Positions 11,420-23,190 of a DNA stretch of 64,000 bases are shown piece by piece. How positions within the stretch are numbered: the stretch's first letter is position 1; every line of letters starts with the position of its first letter. The notes under the pieces are model-generated. The model saw only the letters and a program-made list of their open reading frames with translations, ran no database searches and had not been told where the DNA came from. The stretch is from Cladorhizidae sp. MBARI D1340-BT2 (Eukaryota > Porifera > Demospongiae > Poecilosclerida > Cladorhizidae), in the NCBI GenBank assembly GCA_028752905.1, contig JAQNBH010000003.1, forward strand, positions 5,698,204 to 5,762,203, written 5' to 3'. The position numbers and the translations under genes were made by a program.

Positions 11420-12440
11420 CCTAAGTCAACACATTCACTAGAAGCAGTCAAATGCATTCACTGAATTACTATATATTTGCTGGATGCTAGTCACGTGTTA
11501 AAAAATGATTAGAATCAACTAATATATGTATTGTTGAGGTTACATCATAATTAAGTGACAATTAACACATTAATGTGTCAGTTACTTTGAAGTCTAGCCT
11601 TAAAATACATTTGCCCAAAAAGTAGCCATAATTATTGTTAGTCCTCTTGGGCCATTAGATCAGCGACTGCTAGCCTCACCCAGAGAGCTAGTCATTTGCT
11701 AACAACACACCAAATTTTAGGGAAAAATCGGGACAGTTGGCGATTATACCAAGTGACCTGCAGTCGACTTGGTGTGTGCTAATTGCTAAACAGCAATCCT
11801 AGGCTTTTGGTAAAATGCTCTGGTTGACTCCCGTTTCCTCTCCCACTATCCCACCACTCTGAAAAAAATCCCTTCTTCCACATTCTGACTGCCCTGTACT
11901 CATGTCCTCATCTCCTGTATTACTGTGACAGTGATGTAGTCCTCTAAAAACAACAAAAGAGCTCAAAAAAGGGGTGGAGGGGGTTATGGGAGGTAAGGAA
12001 TAAATTTAGACCATTGCTGTCTAGCTAAGAGGCTTTTAAACTTGCAAGGTGTAGCTATTGACATGTCGAAATTATATATAATTATAGTAAGTTTCAGGAG
12101 CCCATAAGATATGGCTATTTGAAATTCATTTGCAATATGATAGAATTTTGTTTTGGAAAGCAATAAATAGCGAATTTTATGTGTTGATCCCTCCATCCTT
12201 TTTATTCACTAAGATAAGCAAGGTGGTGAAACTTCAACGATGGCAACAAAAATACCTTTTGCAGTTTGGAAGCATGTAGAGGGGAGTTCAGCCTCCCAGT
12301 TTAGTGACAAGACATCCCATCACTACATTCCTGCTGCTGCCAAAGTCACATAACTCTGCAAAGCTCCTCATTAGAGACGTCCATTGAGGCATCCAGACCT
12401 TCTCTCCCATCTTCAGGTCCATCCTTGATCCACACAGCCT
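11420..12440. other. Noncoding stretch, no gene seen
   Basis: AT-rich sequence between two element remnants. No recognisable coding frame on either strand. Short A runs and a G-rich GGGGTGGAGGGGG near 11969-11983 are the only low-complexity points. Confidence 0.4.
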
Positions 12441-12449
12441 GACACAGGC

Positions 12450-13640
12450 CTATATTGTAATCTCTCTCTCATCTTTAGGCTCATACATCATGCTGCCCAA
12501 CTTCCATTGGCCAGCCACCATGGAGGCTGTTTCCCCATGACTGACCTGGGTTGGTTTCTTCATCACTCCTCCTTCTCCAGAAATGTGGCTTCTTCTACTC
12601 TGTGCTGCTGCTTCTGTGCTCATATGGTAACAATCATTGCTTCCTCCACACCTTCTGTACACACTGTCCTCGGGTTAGACTTCAGCAGTAGGCCCAATCC
12701 ATGCACATCGGTCTCCAGTCCATCCTCATCTCCACCAAGGGAGATAGCACTGTGTCCATGTGCGCACACCAAACTGCAACCACTTCTACCTACAGTATAC
12801 TCCCCAGTGACACAGCACTATATTTACATGTCACCATTGTTCTGGAGCAGCCTGTATCCAAGAGGATCTCCTTCACTACTCTTCCTTCTACAATTCCCCA
12901 TGCAGGTCACTGAGGTGGCTGCTTTCCTAGACACCTATCCACAGAGGGGGGAAAAAAATATTGGGACAATGCACATTACTATATGCTCAATCTTTCCACA
13001 GTTGTTGAAGACCTCCTCCCATTCACAGGAGTTTCCTCTGCTCTGGTGACCCTCTTGGTGCAGCTTCTGGTCAGTTATTCCTCGTTCCCACAGTTATGAC
13101 ATTACCTCTGAGTTTCCTGCATATTTTAACTTGCTATGCTCTCTCTCTGGTTGGAAACATGGTGCTCTACACTTAGCCAGCCAATGGTCATCAGCTAATG
13201 CCCAAGCTGCACTTTCCTGTCTGTTTTCCCCCCATTAACCCACATTCAGCAGCTCTGTAGCCATAGGGTTAAAGCTATTTCATAAGTATCTTCTCTGAAA
13301 CAAACTGCCATCTCTACATACGCCTCTCTTTCTTTCCTCCTTGTAGACATCAACTTTCATCACTCATCAGTATGTCTCCTCTCAGCAATGCAGTATAGCT
13401 GATTTTAGAGACCCATAATCTGCTCCATCTTCAGGACTCAAAGCTGCATAGGCCTGCTGGGCCTTTAACTGCAGTACCTGATCGAGAGCCCACCTAGCTT
13501 CATCAATCGTATTAACCCGCAACATCATTTTAAAAGTCATCAGATATAACTTTCAACTCTTTTAGTTTAATTCAACCTCAACTGACTTCGGTCTTCCCCT
13601 TGCTTCACTCACTCCTCTCTTCTGGCTTTATTATGCTCCA
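12450..13640 (-). mobile_element. Ty3/gypsy gag-protease relic, minus strand
   Basis: Reading the minus strand, 13400-13540 encodes IDEARWALDQVLQLKAQQAY then AALSPEDGADYGSLKSAIL, a segment typical of Ty3/gypsy gag proteins. About 500 bp further on, near 12790-12890, VVKEILLDTGCSRTMV has the DTG active-site motif of a retroviral-type aspartic protease in the context usual for LTR elements. Intervening frames are broken by stops. No LTRs, RT or integrase were recognised nearby, so it is a partial relic. The 180-codon plus-strand ORF at 12507-13049 lies antisense to it. Confidence 0.7.
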
Positions 13641-13649
13641 GCAATATCC

Positions 13650-14340
13650 TCATCATGTCCATCTGCCCATGCACTAGTTCCACCTACTGCCTATACTCAA
13701 TTGTTTATCTCTTTTTCTCTGCTTACAGCACCACCTAGCTTCTGGCTCATCCTTCCATCTCCCGTCTTCTAACAACAGCTGTACCAAACTCTGTCATTAC
13801 CTCTCTGGTAGTTTATTCTTGCACTCCAGTTCCTGACCTTGTAGGCATAAACACTGACTCCTACGGCCTTACCAACATCAGCCACCAACATGTCCTGGAC
13901 CAACTTGCAGAACTTCCCAACAATAACCAGGTGTAGAGTTGCAGACAAAATCACAGCACTTGAACAACACAGAAATCCTAAGCTAACAGCACAGCAACCA
14001 AAAGAAAACAACCTTTTCGGCCTTAAAATCTGCCATATTTCTAACGTCAATCACAATTACCACACATAGATATTTAATTGCAGAATACAATTGCAACACA
14101 GCAGTGTAGGAATTCTTTGGTCCAACACTTATACATGAATGTGAGTAATTCATGATATCGAATGGATTTATATGATACATGAATGTGATATATGATGTAA
14201 ATTCATACTGCTTATATTTACTAATGCAACCAACCATATGTCATAATTATCCAGTGAACCTAGTATATATGCAACAGACAATCTTGTTAATATCGACAAT
14301 GTTACTCACAAATTCCTCACGATTTTTTCCTAACGGCTAT
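13650..14340. other. Noncoding stretch, no gene seen
   Basis: Short frames on the minus strand (for example 13769-14050, with a hydrophobic run) match nothing I recognise. The segment separates the gypsy relic from the inverted hydrolase pseudogene. Confidence 0.4.
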
Positions 14341-14348
14341 TGCTGATG

Positions 14349-15190
14349 TAGTTTGTACTGTCTATGAAAAAAATCTTGCCATTCAAGGAAGTCTTCCACT
14401 ATCTTATCGAATTCTTTGCAGAACTGGAGATGAAGGGTATGTTTTCCTTCTTCCATCACTTCCAGTCGACTACCTATCACATGTTCATGCAAGTAATGTG
14501 CATGCAAGGAAGGTATTTGGCCATTCTTTGCGTCGTGAATCAAAGTTTGACATTTGATTTTACTGAGTTCACCCATACAAATAACACGTCATTCATTGAA
14601 TCTCTTGGTGGTTGCATTAATAATTCTTGTCCACATATGTTGAAAAGATGGCCCATATATCTTCAAATAGCTATATACCTAGTATTCTAGCATCCCATTT
14701 TGATATGTCCCTCGCTTTTTCATTTGCTATATCTTCCTCCCTTACAAAATCCTGGGAACTCCATGTCACCATTAATCCTGACATTGTCAGGGAGCATGAC
14801 TGCCAAATGGATTGCTGCTGGCCCTCCATTGCACCAGCCCAAGACAGAAAATGTTGGCAGAGAGAGCCTCTGCATAAGAGAATTAGCATCCTTTGCATCT
14901 GTTACAAAATAGTTTGTATCAAACCTTTCAGCAGGTCTAGAGGCACCATACCCTCGTGGATCAAATGACACAACTTTAAACCTATTTCCTTCTCTTGCAA
15001 AATATTCTAGCTGTGATCCAAAGTTTGTCTTTGCCATTCCTAAAGCCCTGGGATGCAGATAACAGGATGCTTACTACTCCCTCTAACTTCATAATAGAAT
15101 TTCACGACGTTGATAGGAGCTACTCTGCTTTGCCCCTCTTTAACTATCTGTTTCCGCGCTTGAATTATTCAGCCATATGCATAGGGTATA
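14349..15190 (-). pseudogene. Diverged BPHL-like hydrolase pseudogene (copy D, inverted)
   Basis: Colinear on the minus strand with the intact gene at 45614-46444. FYYEVRG then HPVICIPG lies at 15040-15110; KTNFGSQLEYFAREGNRFKV, SFDPRGYGASRPAERFD and SVLGWCNGGPAAIHLAVMLP at 14760-15030; KIKCQTLIHD, SLHAHYLHEHVIG and EEGKHTLHL at 14380-14560. Frameshifts occur near 15047, 14740-14770 and 14580-14640. The nucleophile position is Cys (TGC, 14831-14833), the acid position reads Asn in place of Asp, the His is kept, and the stop TGA has become TGG. It is much more diverged than the unit copies, so it marks an older inverted duplication. Confidence 0.88.
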
Positions 15191-15194
15191 GGTG

Positions 15195-15760
15195 TACTAG
15201 ATTAGACAGGCACACGGGCACAACTCGTGACCGCACTTAATTAAGACACTGGTGTGAGAAGAGGAAATACTTATATCTTTAGGTCCATGTTTTTGGCACC
15301 TACTCTCCCCAACCATCATCATCCCCAAACAAACCTTCATTATTTTGCTCTAATTATCATTATTCGTGTGTTTTTTTCCTAGTCATTTATTGTTTGTACG
15401 TACTTAGTGATGGCCTATCTAAAGGATAAATATAGAATATTGTGTGGCGCGTGACGGTGCAATAAAAATTGAAATTTGGCTCAAGTATTGTCCTACTGCA
15501 ACATATATAGCTGCAGGCCTAAAACTTATATTGATCTGATGTCATCAGATTGGTTTGTAATAATGGAAAAGAGCTAATACCATATTGGCCGTGATGATCA
15601 TTTCCAATTTAGAAAACGTAAGTTCGTGATAATTTTTTTATAGTTTTTTAAATCTTTACAGTACACGTAATACCAGATATGAACATAAGTACAGATACAC
15701 AACTGTTTACTGAAGGACAGCTAGCTTTAAGCTGGCAGCCTTAATATACAAGTTGGTAAT
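15195..15760. other. Noncoding stretch, no gene seen
   Basis: AT-rich sequence upstream of the inverted hydrolase pseudogene. The duplicated promoter module found upstream of the unit copies was not recognised here. No coding frame is evident. Confidence 0.4.
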
Positions 15761-16140
15761 GGGGGTGTATGCGAATATTTAGAGCAGGGACATTTGGAAG
15801 TGGTAAGAACAGGGATTACTATTACTAAAGTCAAATTTGATGATGAAGTGATTATAGAAGAGATCTTTAAGCTTTCCTTTTGTAGTGATGATGGATGCTT
15901 CTAGGTCAAATGGTGGAAGGGAGTTCCATAAACGAGGTAGTCTGTTGAAGTAGAAGTGTTTTGAGTTATCTGTGATTGAGCGAGTATGCAACATTTTCGA
16001 GTGAGTAGCAGATCTGGTGGAGTTGGTATTGAAGGTGATGAAATTGGAAATGGTGAAATGGTCGGAGGGTAACTTGATGCTTCTAAGGCAGAACAAGATA
16101 TCGTTAAGTTCAAGTAGGTATTAGTGGAAGGAGATAGAGA
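15760..16140 (-). mobile_element. CR1-like LINE 3' fragment, minus strand
   Basis: The 15779-16096 frame ends with SKHFYFNRLPRLWNSLPPFD...LKDLFYNHFIIKFDFSNSNPC then SYHF, the C-terminal signature shared with the elements at 8.8 kb and 51.9 kb. Upstream IKLPSDHFTISNF is also present. Everything 5' of this segment is missing, as expected of a strongly 5'-truncated insertion. It lies just outside the left border of tandem unit A. Confidence 0.75.
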
Positions 16141-16869
16141 GCTATAAGTCTTGACTTATAGTTGGATGTATAATTGTATTTACTTGCTCTTCATTGGATA
16201 TTCTCTTGCTTCACTATGTCTTTGATGAGTTGAGGGCACCAGATTGGAGCATCAGATACAACTGGCAGCAATTCAGAATGACTGCCACCCGAACAAATGC
16301 AATGCATTCCACCAGTAAGATATCCTTTCAACCGGGCAGTCGTGGATGCATTGGAACATTTGGAATGCTCTATATACCAAAATTGTAATGAGTGGACCCG
16401 TTTTATGCAAATTATGTCAAGGAAAGAAAATACATAAATATATGCATAATAAATATATACATATATACTGTACATATCACTCAACTGGGCAAATGACACT
16501 AGCCCTAGCCCTAGCCTGGTGTGGAGGCACATAGTTGGTGACCCTGATAGGAGGGCAAGCTTTCTTGCCTGTGACGGTGCTTTGAAGGTCTTCCAGGCTG
16601 TTTTGAGTCAGTTTGTTTGCAACTACCAAGGATGCCAGAACGAGGCATGTGACAGTTAAATATTGTACTATATATATATATACTATACATATATACTGCA
16701 TATATATATATATGATATATATTATATATACATTATATACATACATACAGATAGGTGTAGGAGCAGGTGCGGCCATGCACCACCAGCTGCACCAATAAAT
16801 ACAGAGGGAAAGGGAAGGGGGGGGGGGGGAGAAAAAGTAGGCACGGGGAAAAAACTAATCACATAAATG

Positions 16870-19420
16870 TGCAACTGCAGAACCTTTGACTAGCTTGCCG
16901 GCAATTACCATGGCTATACCACAAGAGAATATCTCTGGCCATCACTTGCCAAGACTTTTCCTTCGAGATCTTTTGGTAGCAAGGGAGAAAAAAAGGAGCT
17001 TCAAACCTGCATGGTTTGCAGAATCGTGGTAGCTTGACCATCAAGAAACTCAAGACTCCTGCTTTGCTTATGCTGTTCTCAAGCAGACAAAAAGAATTTG
17101 CTACCAAAAAGGTTTACATAGTAAAAGAGATGAAGCCTACATCAGTGAAGGCTATATCATGCTTCTTCAAGAATTGGTTTATGGCTATAGCTAGATCAAT
17201 TAATGTAACATGTTACTTACTATTTTTCATGCATACCACACCAAAATGGATGAGACACCAGCCAAGTGCCATGCTGCTGCTGTTAGAGTGATAACCAGCT
17301 CACATGGCAGAAATGTTGTTGAGATGTTGGATGAAGCACACAAAGAACAAAGGAAGCTCAATGGAAGAATGCTGATGAACATTCTTCAAAATGTGATGTT
17401 TCTTGACAGACAGGGATCGGCATTAAGAGGACATGATCATAATGAGAGCAATTTTATTCAGCCACTGCTGCTGAGAAGTTATGATTAACCAGTAAACCTG
17501 TCAATCATTATACATTATATAACAAGTTAAGTATTGTGTGTATTATATATGTACATGTATTTGTATATGTATACAAGTTAAATATTGGACATTTTGAATG
17601 GCTAGAAAGAAAGAGTGACATATATACAAGTCCAGATATCCAGAATGAAATGTTATAGCTTATGTCTCACACCATGCTTCATGGGGTAGCTGAGGAAATT
17701 CAAAGTGCAAATTACTTGACCAGTAACTGTATGGTGTATGAATGTGTGGTTCATCTAGTAAGGAACAGCTGCTATTATGCTTTAGGCATGTTGGAGCAAT
17801 GAAGGTTTGTATCATTGTCCAGATGTCACTGCCAATACACTTGTGCAAGTCATTGAAGACACACTAACGAGGCTTCATCTCAACCTATGATGATGCCTAG
17901 GCAGTGCTATGATGGTGGGAGCAATGTGCCAGGAAGTATGAATGGGGTCAAGGAGAAGATTCTAAGAAGAGCCTCAGTTATTTACCCATTGTTATGGCCA
18001 TGCCTTGAGTCATGGCATTGCTGATGGTATAAAAGGAGTGAAAATTCTACTATCCAACATGGATGCAACCTATGGAATCAGTGAGGTTTTACAGCACTCT
18101 CCAAAACATCAAGCTCTGTTTTAAATCCAGGATGAACAAAACTTTTAAAAGCATAGCTGCTAACTATGGACAGCTTTTAGAATTGTGGGACAGTATTTTG
18201 GATGATCGTCTTGACTCTGAAGTCAGAGCACGCATTAATGGTCACCAGTGTTGCACGTGAGAAGATTTGGATATTTCTATGGGGCTTCTCCATTCTCATG
18301 CACTCTCTATATAATTCTATACTACACAAATATCTTCTCACTAATTAAACGAGCTATATACTAGCTAATCAACAAGTCTATCACTCAATAATTAATCACT
18401 TATATACCTTAAGGGTAGTTAGTGTCATTTTAACCAAGTGCTCCTTTTGAAGCAATAATTTTTGTGTGCTGCATTGTCTTACTCAAGTTGTCAGATGTTT
18501 GTACCTGATAGCTTTTTTGTTATGTGGCAATGATTATTATATGGGAACTGCTCCTTGATCGCATGAATCTTTCACAATTCTATTATTCTATGTGACCCTT
18601 ATGCAGTCAATGAGGTCAGCCTGGTGGTATATAACAAAACAAACTATCAAGATGCCTGTAGAAAGTGTACTAAAGAGAACTTTGAATGTCTTGATAGTTA
18701 TCGGCTGCATTTTGCACAGATTTGACCAGGAAATCAAATATATAGCCAGTTGCTTTTGAGTGGTGGCCAAGAGCAGGAAGATGGTGATAAGGATGAGGTA
18801 TTTTGACTCTATCCAGAAGATCTGGTAAAGAACAGCTACAATCATTCCACGCAAATTTCAAAATTGACAGGGGCATGATTATATATTCAATATTGAACAT
18901 TGCTAAAGGAATGTCAGAGATTGTAGAGTATTTCCCTTGTGATATGTTGCTACCCAGTAAAATCCTCCAGAAAACTGTTAAGCTAAGGATTAAAAAAAAA
19001 TGTTAATCTGGTAACGAAGCCACACATTCACAAAAACACATAGCCTGGCTCAACAACACCCTGACCTCCAGATCTGGATCTGGTTTTCAGGTGTGAATCA
19101 GAGTACAAAGTGTCTGGCAGTTATACCAGATCTTTTATACCAGATCTTCATCTGGATTTTGGCCATTGTCTCCGCCTTCCTGCCAGTTGGGCTGTCTCCA
19201 CTACTGCTTATCACACCAGCAACCAATGTGGTAAGTGAGCGGTTCTTTTCTGCAATGAAGGCAATTAAAACATATTTGAAGTCCACAATGCTCCAGGAAC
19301 GTGATTATGATAATTATCCAGCAACAACACGAGCTCTCTCGTGTCCAAGCCCTCGTACATGTGCCTCCCCTTTCTCCTCTCAAGGGTTATATATTAGGAT
19401 TATTAAACATGCAAAGATTT
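16870..19420 (+). mobile_element. Degenerate TTF-type hAT in unit A
   Basis: Plus-strand pieces in order: TTF finger region near 16960-17090 (PRLFLRDLLVAREKKRSFKP); pre-catalytic KLNGRMLMNILQNVMFLDRQ, GSALRGHDHNESNFIQ (17350-17465); catalytic-core remnants NVPGSMNGVK near 17925-17960; FKSIAANYGQLLELWDSIL with DDRLDSEVRARING (18140-18245); and the C-terminal dimerisation motif PATNVVSERFFSAMKAIKTY, LKSTMLQERD (19213-19310). Many stops and indels; inactive. The 18307-18493 segment is inverted relative to the other units. Confidence 0.82.
18307..18493 (-). repeat. Segment of about 190 bp inverted in unit A
   Basis: The plus strand here begins CTATATAATTCTATACTAC and ends CTTACTCAAGTTGTCA. Its reverse complement aligns with 29989-30180 in unit B and 41554-41745 in unit C, with few mismatches. 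Flanks on both sides (ATGCACTCT on the left, GATGTTTGTACCTGATAG on the right) are in the normal orientation. In B and C the segment is bordered by CTCT on the left and AGAG on the right. Confidence 0.9.
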
Positions 19421-19489
19421 GGTATACTAGGATTTTAAGTTTATTTTATGTCCTCCTTTGCCATTCAATGCCTAGCATCTAGAAGATAC

Positions 19490-21420
19490 TCACAGGATAA
19501 GTTGGATGGAAGGTAGAAGTGCAAGCCGAAAGTAATGAACTTACAAACCTATCAATTGTGATATTGGCGAGCAAAGGGAGCCCTTGCTGAGAGTTGGATA
19601 GAAAACTTGATTTCTGGAATGATCCATGTACCTACTTATGTATTCACTGTACATTCACACATCAAAAATATAAACCAGTCACCCGCCTTGAATAATGCAG
19701 GAGTACGTATATTGTGAATGGTTGTCCTAGTGAAGAGAATGATCAAGAAATGTCTCGGTACTGTCAGCGGAAGTGAGAACATGCTTTACTTATCATAATT
19801 ATCATCATCATCATCATCACATTTTAATAATTCACATGAGTTAATTAGGTATTAATGAACTCTGATATTGCCTTTTTAGTTAACTAGTTATTATTTGAAT
19901 TAGATAAACAATTTGGTTCCTGTCTTGATCATTTCATAGCTGGTTCATTCCCATACCAGATAAATCAACAAGCCAACCTGAACTCTCAAACCAAGACAGT
20001 AATAACACCCCACAAGCCGCCCAAAACCACCTCCCCATACATCATAGTTGCGAAGCATCCTCCTCCAATTCAGCTCCTTTTCTGTGGTCCCACTCGACTA
20101 CACTTTTTGGTCCTGCAATTTAGATAGCTAGCTACAGGAAAATAACTTTTAGGCTTTATATAAAATTGTGTTCTCGTGCTAACAGAATTTCTGTCTCACT
20201 TAAGTCATTCACACCTTACCTTACACATGCGAGTCTGGTGGGGGGAGGGGGGATGTTAGGGTACACACCGCCTCCTGACTGCTAGTAACTGCCTGGCTGT
20301 GGACTGACACTCTAACTAAGCTAGATGACGAAGACTATGTCCCACATGTACATCAGAGTTTACATGCTGAAGAGTATGGATCATGTGACAGATGGACTAA
20401 CGAGACTAGATAATAGTTTATTGACAACACAAGTTACAAGATTCAGCTATGACAGAAGTGGTTATGCAGAGGGAGGCTGGCCCTGGCCTTCCTCCATGGA
20501 TATGACATTAGGTATCAATACGAGTGTGGCTAATCAAAGTGGACCAATGGTACATGTGTGGTGAGTATGAGCTTGAAGTGTGCATGTCATTGATTAGGCG
20601 TGATTACTTCAATGAGTTCATGTCACCCGAAGGTTTTGGGTGGTAACACCCAGTTGTTAGGGGATCAGGATGGTCCCTTGCAGCATTGGCCCTACTAGCC
20701 TAACTAAAAAAGCTAATTGAAGCAATACACGCAAGAAGAGATGTTCATATGCCCTTTGCAACATACTGTAATGATTTCTTTTTGTTGCCTCGGGTGGTGT
20801 CCATGAAGTTAGATGGCATTTAGACCAATACCACTCTGTGCAGGTCAAGTTAAAATCATTACTACTACACCTCTAGAAAGGACACTGATCAGTTTATTGG
20901 TTCATTGATTGTCGAACATAAAATATACCTTCTTTTAGCAACTGAACACTCAAAATTATATATATAGAAGAGCTAATGATGTTCACATATGATACTATTG
21001 CTCGGGGATTTGAATCTCACAGGACAAATACTACAGCCTTAGTAAAATATGCACTGGCTCAAGCACTCAATGGCAGACTAATTCTATTTTGCGTTCCACT
21101 TCTCTTTTACACTTTTGTGTGATGGTGGCAATGATTAAGGTGGCAATGATTAAGGGGGCAAAATGTGCTTGACCACTTACATTTTAGCACCTAATCATTG
21201 TAATAGAGTATATACAACTTCCTCAAGCCACTGGTATCTTGCACTTTCCATTAGGAGGTAGAAAACTTGGGCATGCAGGTTTTGAAGCCTTGTTGTGGAG
21301 ATTATACAAAACATTTCCTTTACTATTCTCTACCTTCACTATTATACTAACTGCATTTCAAGTTTCAACTCATTTTTTCGACCATTCTCAGCTACTTTCA
21401 CAAGTAAAATGAACATGGGT
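19490..21420 (+). other. Unit A spacer, mostly noncoding
   Basis: Conserved in the three units (B 31170-32930; C 42740-44640). It contains a CAT trinucleotide run near 19803-19820 whose length differs between units and a short G run at 20237-20252. No clear gene beyond the possible exon annotated at 20325-20560. The part around 21150-21300 recurs at 63790-63960 and appears to be LINE 3'-UTR. Confidence 0.6.
20325..20560 (+). CDS. Possible exon, unrecognised, open only in unit A
   Basis: An ATG-initiated open frame of 79 codons that runs into a consensus-like donor (TG|GTGAGTATG at 20559-20567), with FSYDRSGYAEGGWPWPSS near the end. Units B and C carry the same sequence but with an 11-nt difference (TTAAATAGCCT) that introduces a stop. 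No family was recognised and no partner exon was found. It could equally be a chance ORF. Confidence 0.2.
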
Positions 21421-21429
21421 TGTCTGAAA

Positions 21430-21570
21430 ATTCAGTAACAAAGTGAGACCAAAGGAATTTCTTTAATTGTAGTTTTACGGTAGCAAATGGTAAAATGTGG
21501 TATCAATATTTGGAAAGACATTCCACATCTAGGAAGCCCATTGAAATAGAAAGTAAGACAGATGTATATA
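21430..21570 (-). mobile_element. CR1-like LINE 3' fragment in unit A
   Basis: Minus-strand frames contain FNGLPRLWNVFPNID and LKKFLWSHFVTEFSDNPCS, the LINE C-terminal signature. Present also in B (32930-33060) and C (44670-44800). The adjoining lower-coordinate sequence (21150-21300) would be its 3' UTR and also occurs at the right end of the window. Confidence 0.65.
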
Positions 21571-22021
21571 TTTGTACGGTTTATGTAGTAATACAGAGTA
21601 ACCCTATCTAATTTTAGTCACACATCCAAGTTCTTCTGAAGTATTCAAGAATTGTATGTCACTGACCCTTCAAGAGGAGATCATCATCTGGAGACAGTTC
21701 TTCATGCAACAGAGGAAGACATTGAAAACAGGTACTCTTCCTGCAGCCCATTTGAAGAAGAGTGGAGTTATTATTCCTGTCACAACCTGTAACCTGTAGT
21801 TGCTCGGGCTTGATCGGACGAAAATCCTAAATGCTGCAAAACTTAGGTAGCGAACTTCGACGTTCACTTTTTTCCTTCCCTTAGACAAACTAGTGAACTG
21901 CCGCCTGACAATCAGTTCTGAGAATAACCAGTACCACGCTCACTGGTAGACTCAGCAATAACAACACTTTGCCAGACTCCAACTCTCGTTCAGCTCTCTC
22001 CAGCTCGGTTGTTGACTGTAT

Positions 22022-22305
22022 CGCCATAAATATATAATGCGAATTCGCGCTTCTGCCTGGAATGTAGACACACCCTTCTGCAAACTCCCTAATCAAGCAA
22101 GTCATATTATACCCTCGAAAAAACACCAGTTTCTTCCTGGAACACTAAAGGAAACGATGGTCACGCCATTAATATATAATGCGAATTCGCGCTTCTGCCT
22201 CGGGAAATTAGACGCAAAACTCGTGTTTCAAGTTGTGTAACACAAGTCATATACCCTCGTGAAAAGACCAGTTTCTTGACCCGAGAACCAAAAGGAAACG
22301 AAGAT
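22022..22305 (+). promoter_or_regulatory. Tandemly duplicated promoter-like module, unit A
   Basis: Two imperfect direct repeats of 142 bp (22022-22163 and 22164-22305) end about 50 bp before the hydrolase start. Each begins CGCCAT(A/T)AATATATAATGCG then AATTCGCGCTTCTGCCT, and each contains TCATAT...ACCCTCG, GACCAGTTTCTT-like and AAAGGAAACGA elements. The TATATAAT core could serve as a TATA element. Position and conservation in all units suggest a duplicated core promoter; function is inferred. Confidence 0.6.
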
Positions 22306-22354
22306 TAAAGGTCGGCCATGCCAGACTAGGTTCACACCTGCAGCTATCTTGCCA

Positions 22355-23190
22355 ATGAGTGTAACTACTATCGCTGAAGAATCTGTTCACGAAAGCGGAA
22401 ACAACAACGATGTTAATGAATGGCCAAAGAAGAGTGCTTTAACTACCATCAATGACGTGCGACTTCATTATGAAGTAAGAGGGAATGGTATGCATCCTGT
22501 TATCTGCATCCTAGGAGGGTTGGGTACAGCAAAAACGAACTTTGGACCACAGCTAGAATACTTTGGACGGGAAGAAAGTGGGTTTAAAATTGTGTCATTT
22601 GATCCAAGAGGGTATGGTGCTTCTAGACCTGCTGAAAGATTTGATAAAAACTACTATGAGTCAGATGCAAAGGATGCAAATGCTCTTATGCACTCTCTCT
22701 CTCTCTGCCAAAGTTTTCTGTCATGGGCTGGTGTGGTGGAGGGGTAGCAGCCATCTATTTGAGCAGCTATGTATCCTGAAAATGTCAGGAGAATGGTGAT
22801 TATGGGGTGCCAAGGCTTTTTTGAGGAATGAGGACATAGCTATATATGATAAAAAGAGGGACATCTTAAATTGGGACGCTGGATGGCGGGACACCTATTT
22901 GAAGATATACGGCCCATCCTTGCAAGATTTGTGGATACAAATTATTGATGCTAATACCAAGAGATTTGATGAAGGAGGTGATATTTGTATGGGTGAACTT
23001 GGTCAAATCAAATGTCCTACTTTGATCATGCATGGCGCAAAAGATTACTTCACCTCCTCCTTGCATGCACATTTACTTGCATGAACATGTGGCGGGAAGC
23101 CAATTGGAGGTGATAGAAGAAGGGAAACATGGCTTTCATCTGAAGTCCTCCAAAGAGATCAGTAAGATAGTGGAAGAGTTCCTTGAATGA
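22355..23190 (+). pseudogene. BPHL-like hydrolase pseudogene, unit A
   Basis: Aligned with the intact copy, A has one extra CT in the CT run near 22692-22706 (+2) and one extra base at CTATTTGAGC near 22757 (+1), which together restore frame after a premature stop. It also shares with B an extra base at GTGATTATGGGG (22796-22806) and at GCACATTTACTTGC (23068-23081). A GAGGAATGAGG stop follows the first shared lesion. The nucleophile codon is Cys (TGT in GGCTGGTGTGGT). No intron interrupts the copy. Confidence 0.9.

Noticed and set aside
12507..13049. 180-codon plus-strand ORF, one of the longest in the first third
   Set aside because: It is low in sequence sense (Ser/Pro/Cys-rich) and lies antisense to a recognisable gypsy gag-protease relic, so it is a shadow frame.
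16500..16520. Tandem CCCTAG hexamers suggesting a telomere-like tract
   Set aside because: Only about three copies, and the animal telomere motif is CCCTAA/TTAGGG; this is a short insert private to unit A.
21003..21020. GGGATTTGAATCTC resembling a tRNA B box
   Set aside because: No matching A box or cloverleaf around it, and the T-loop consensus is imperfect; no tRNA or tRNA-derived SINE is supported.
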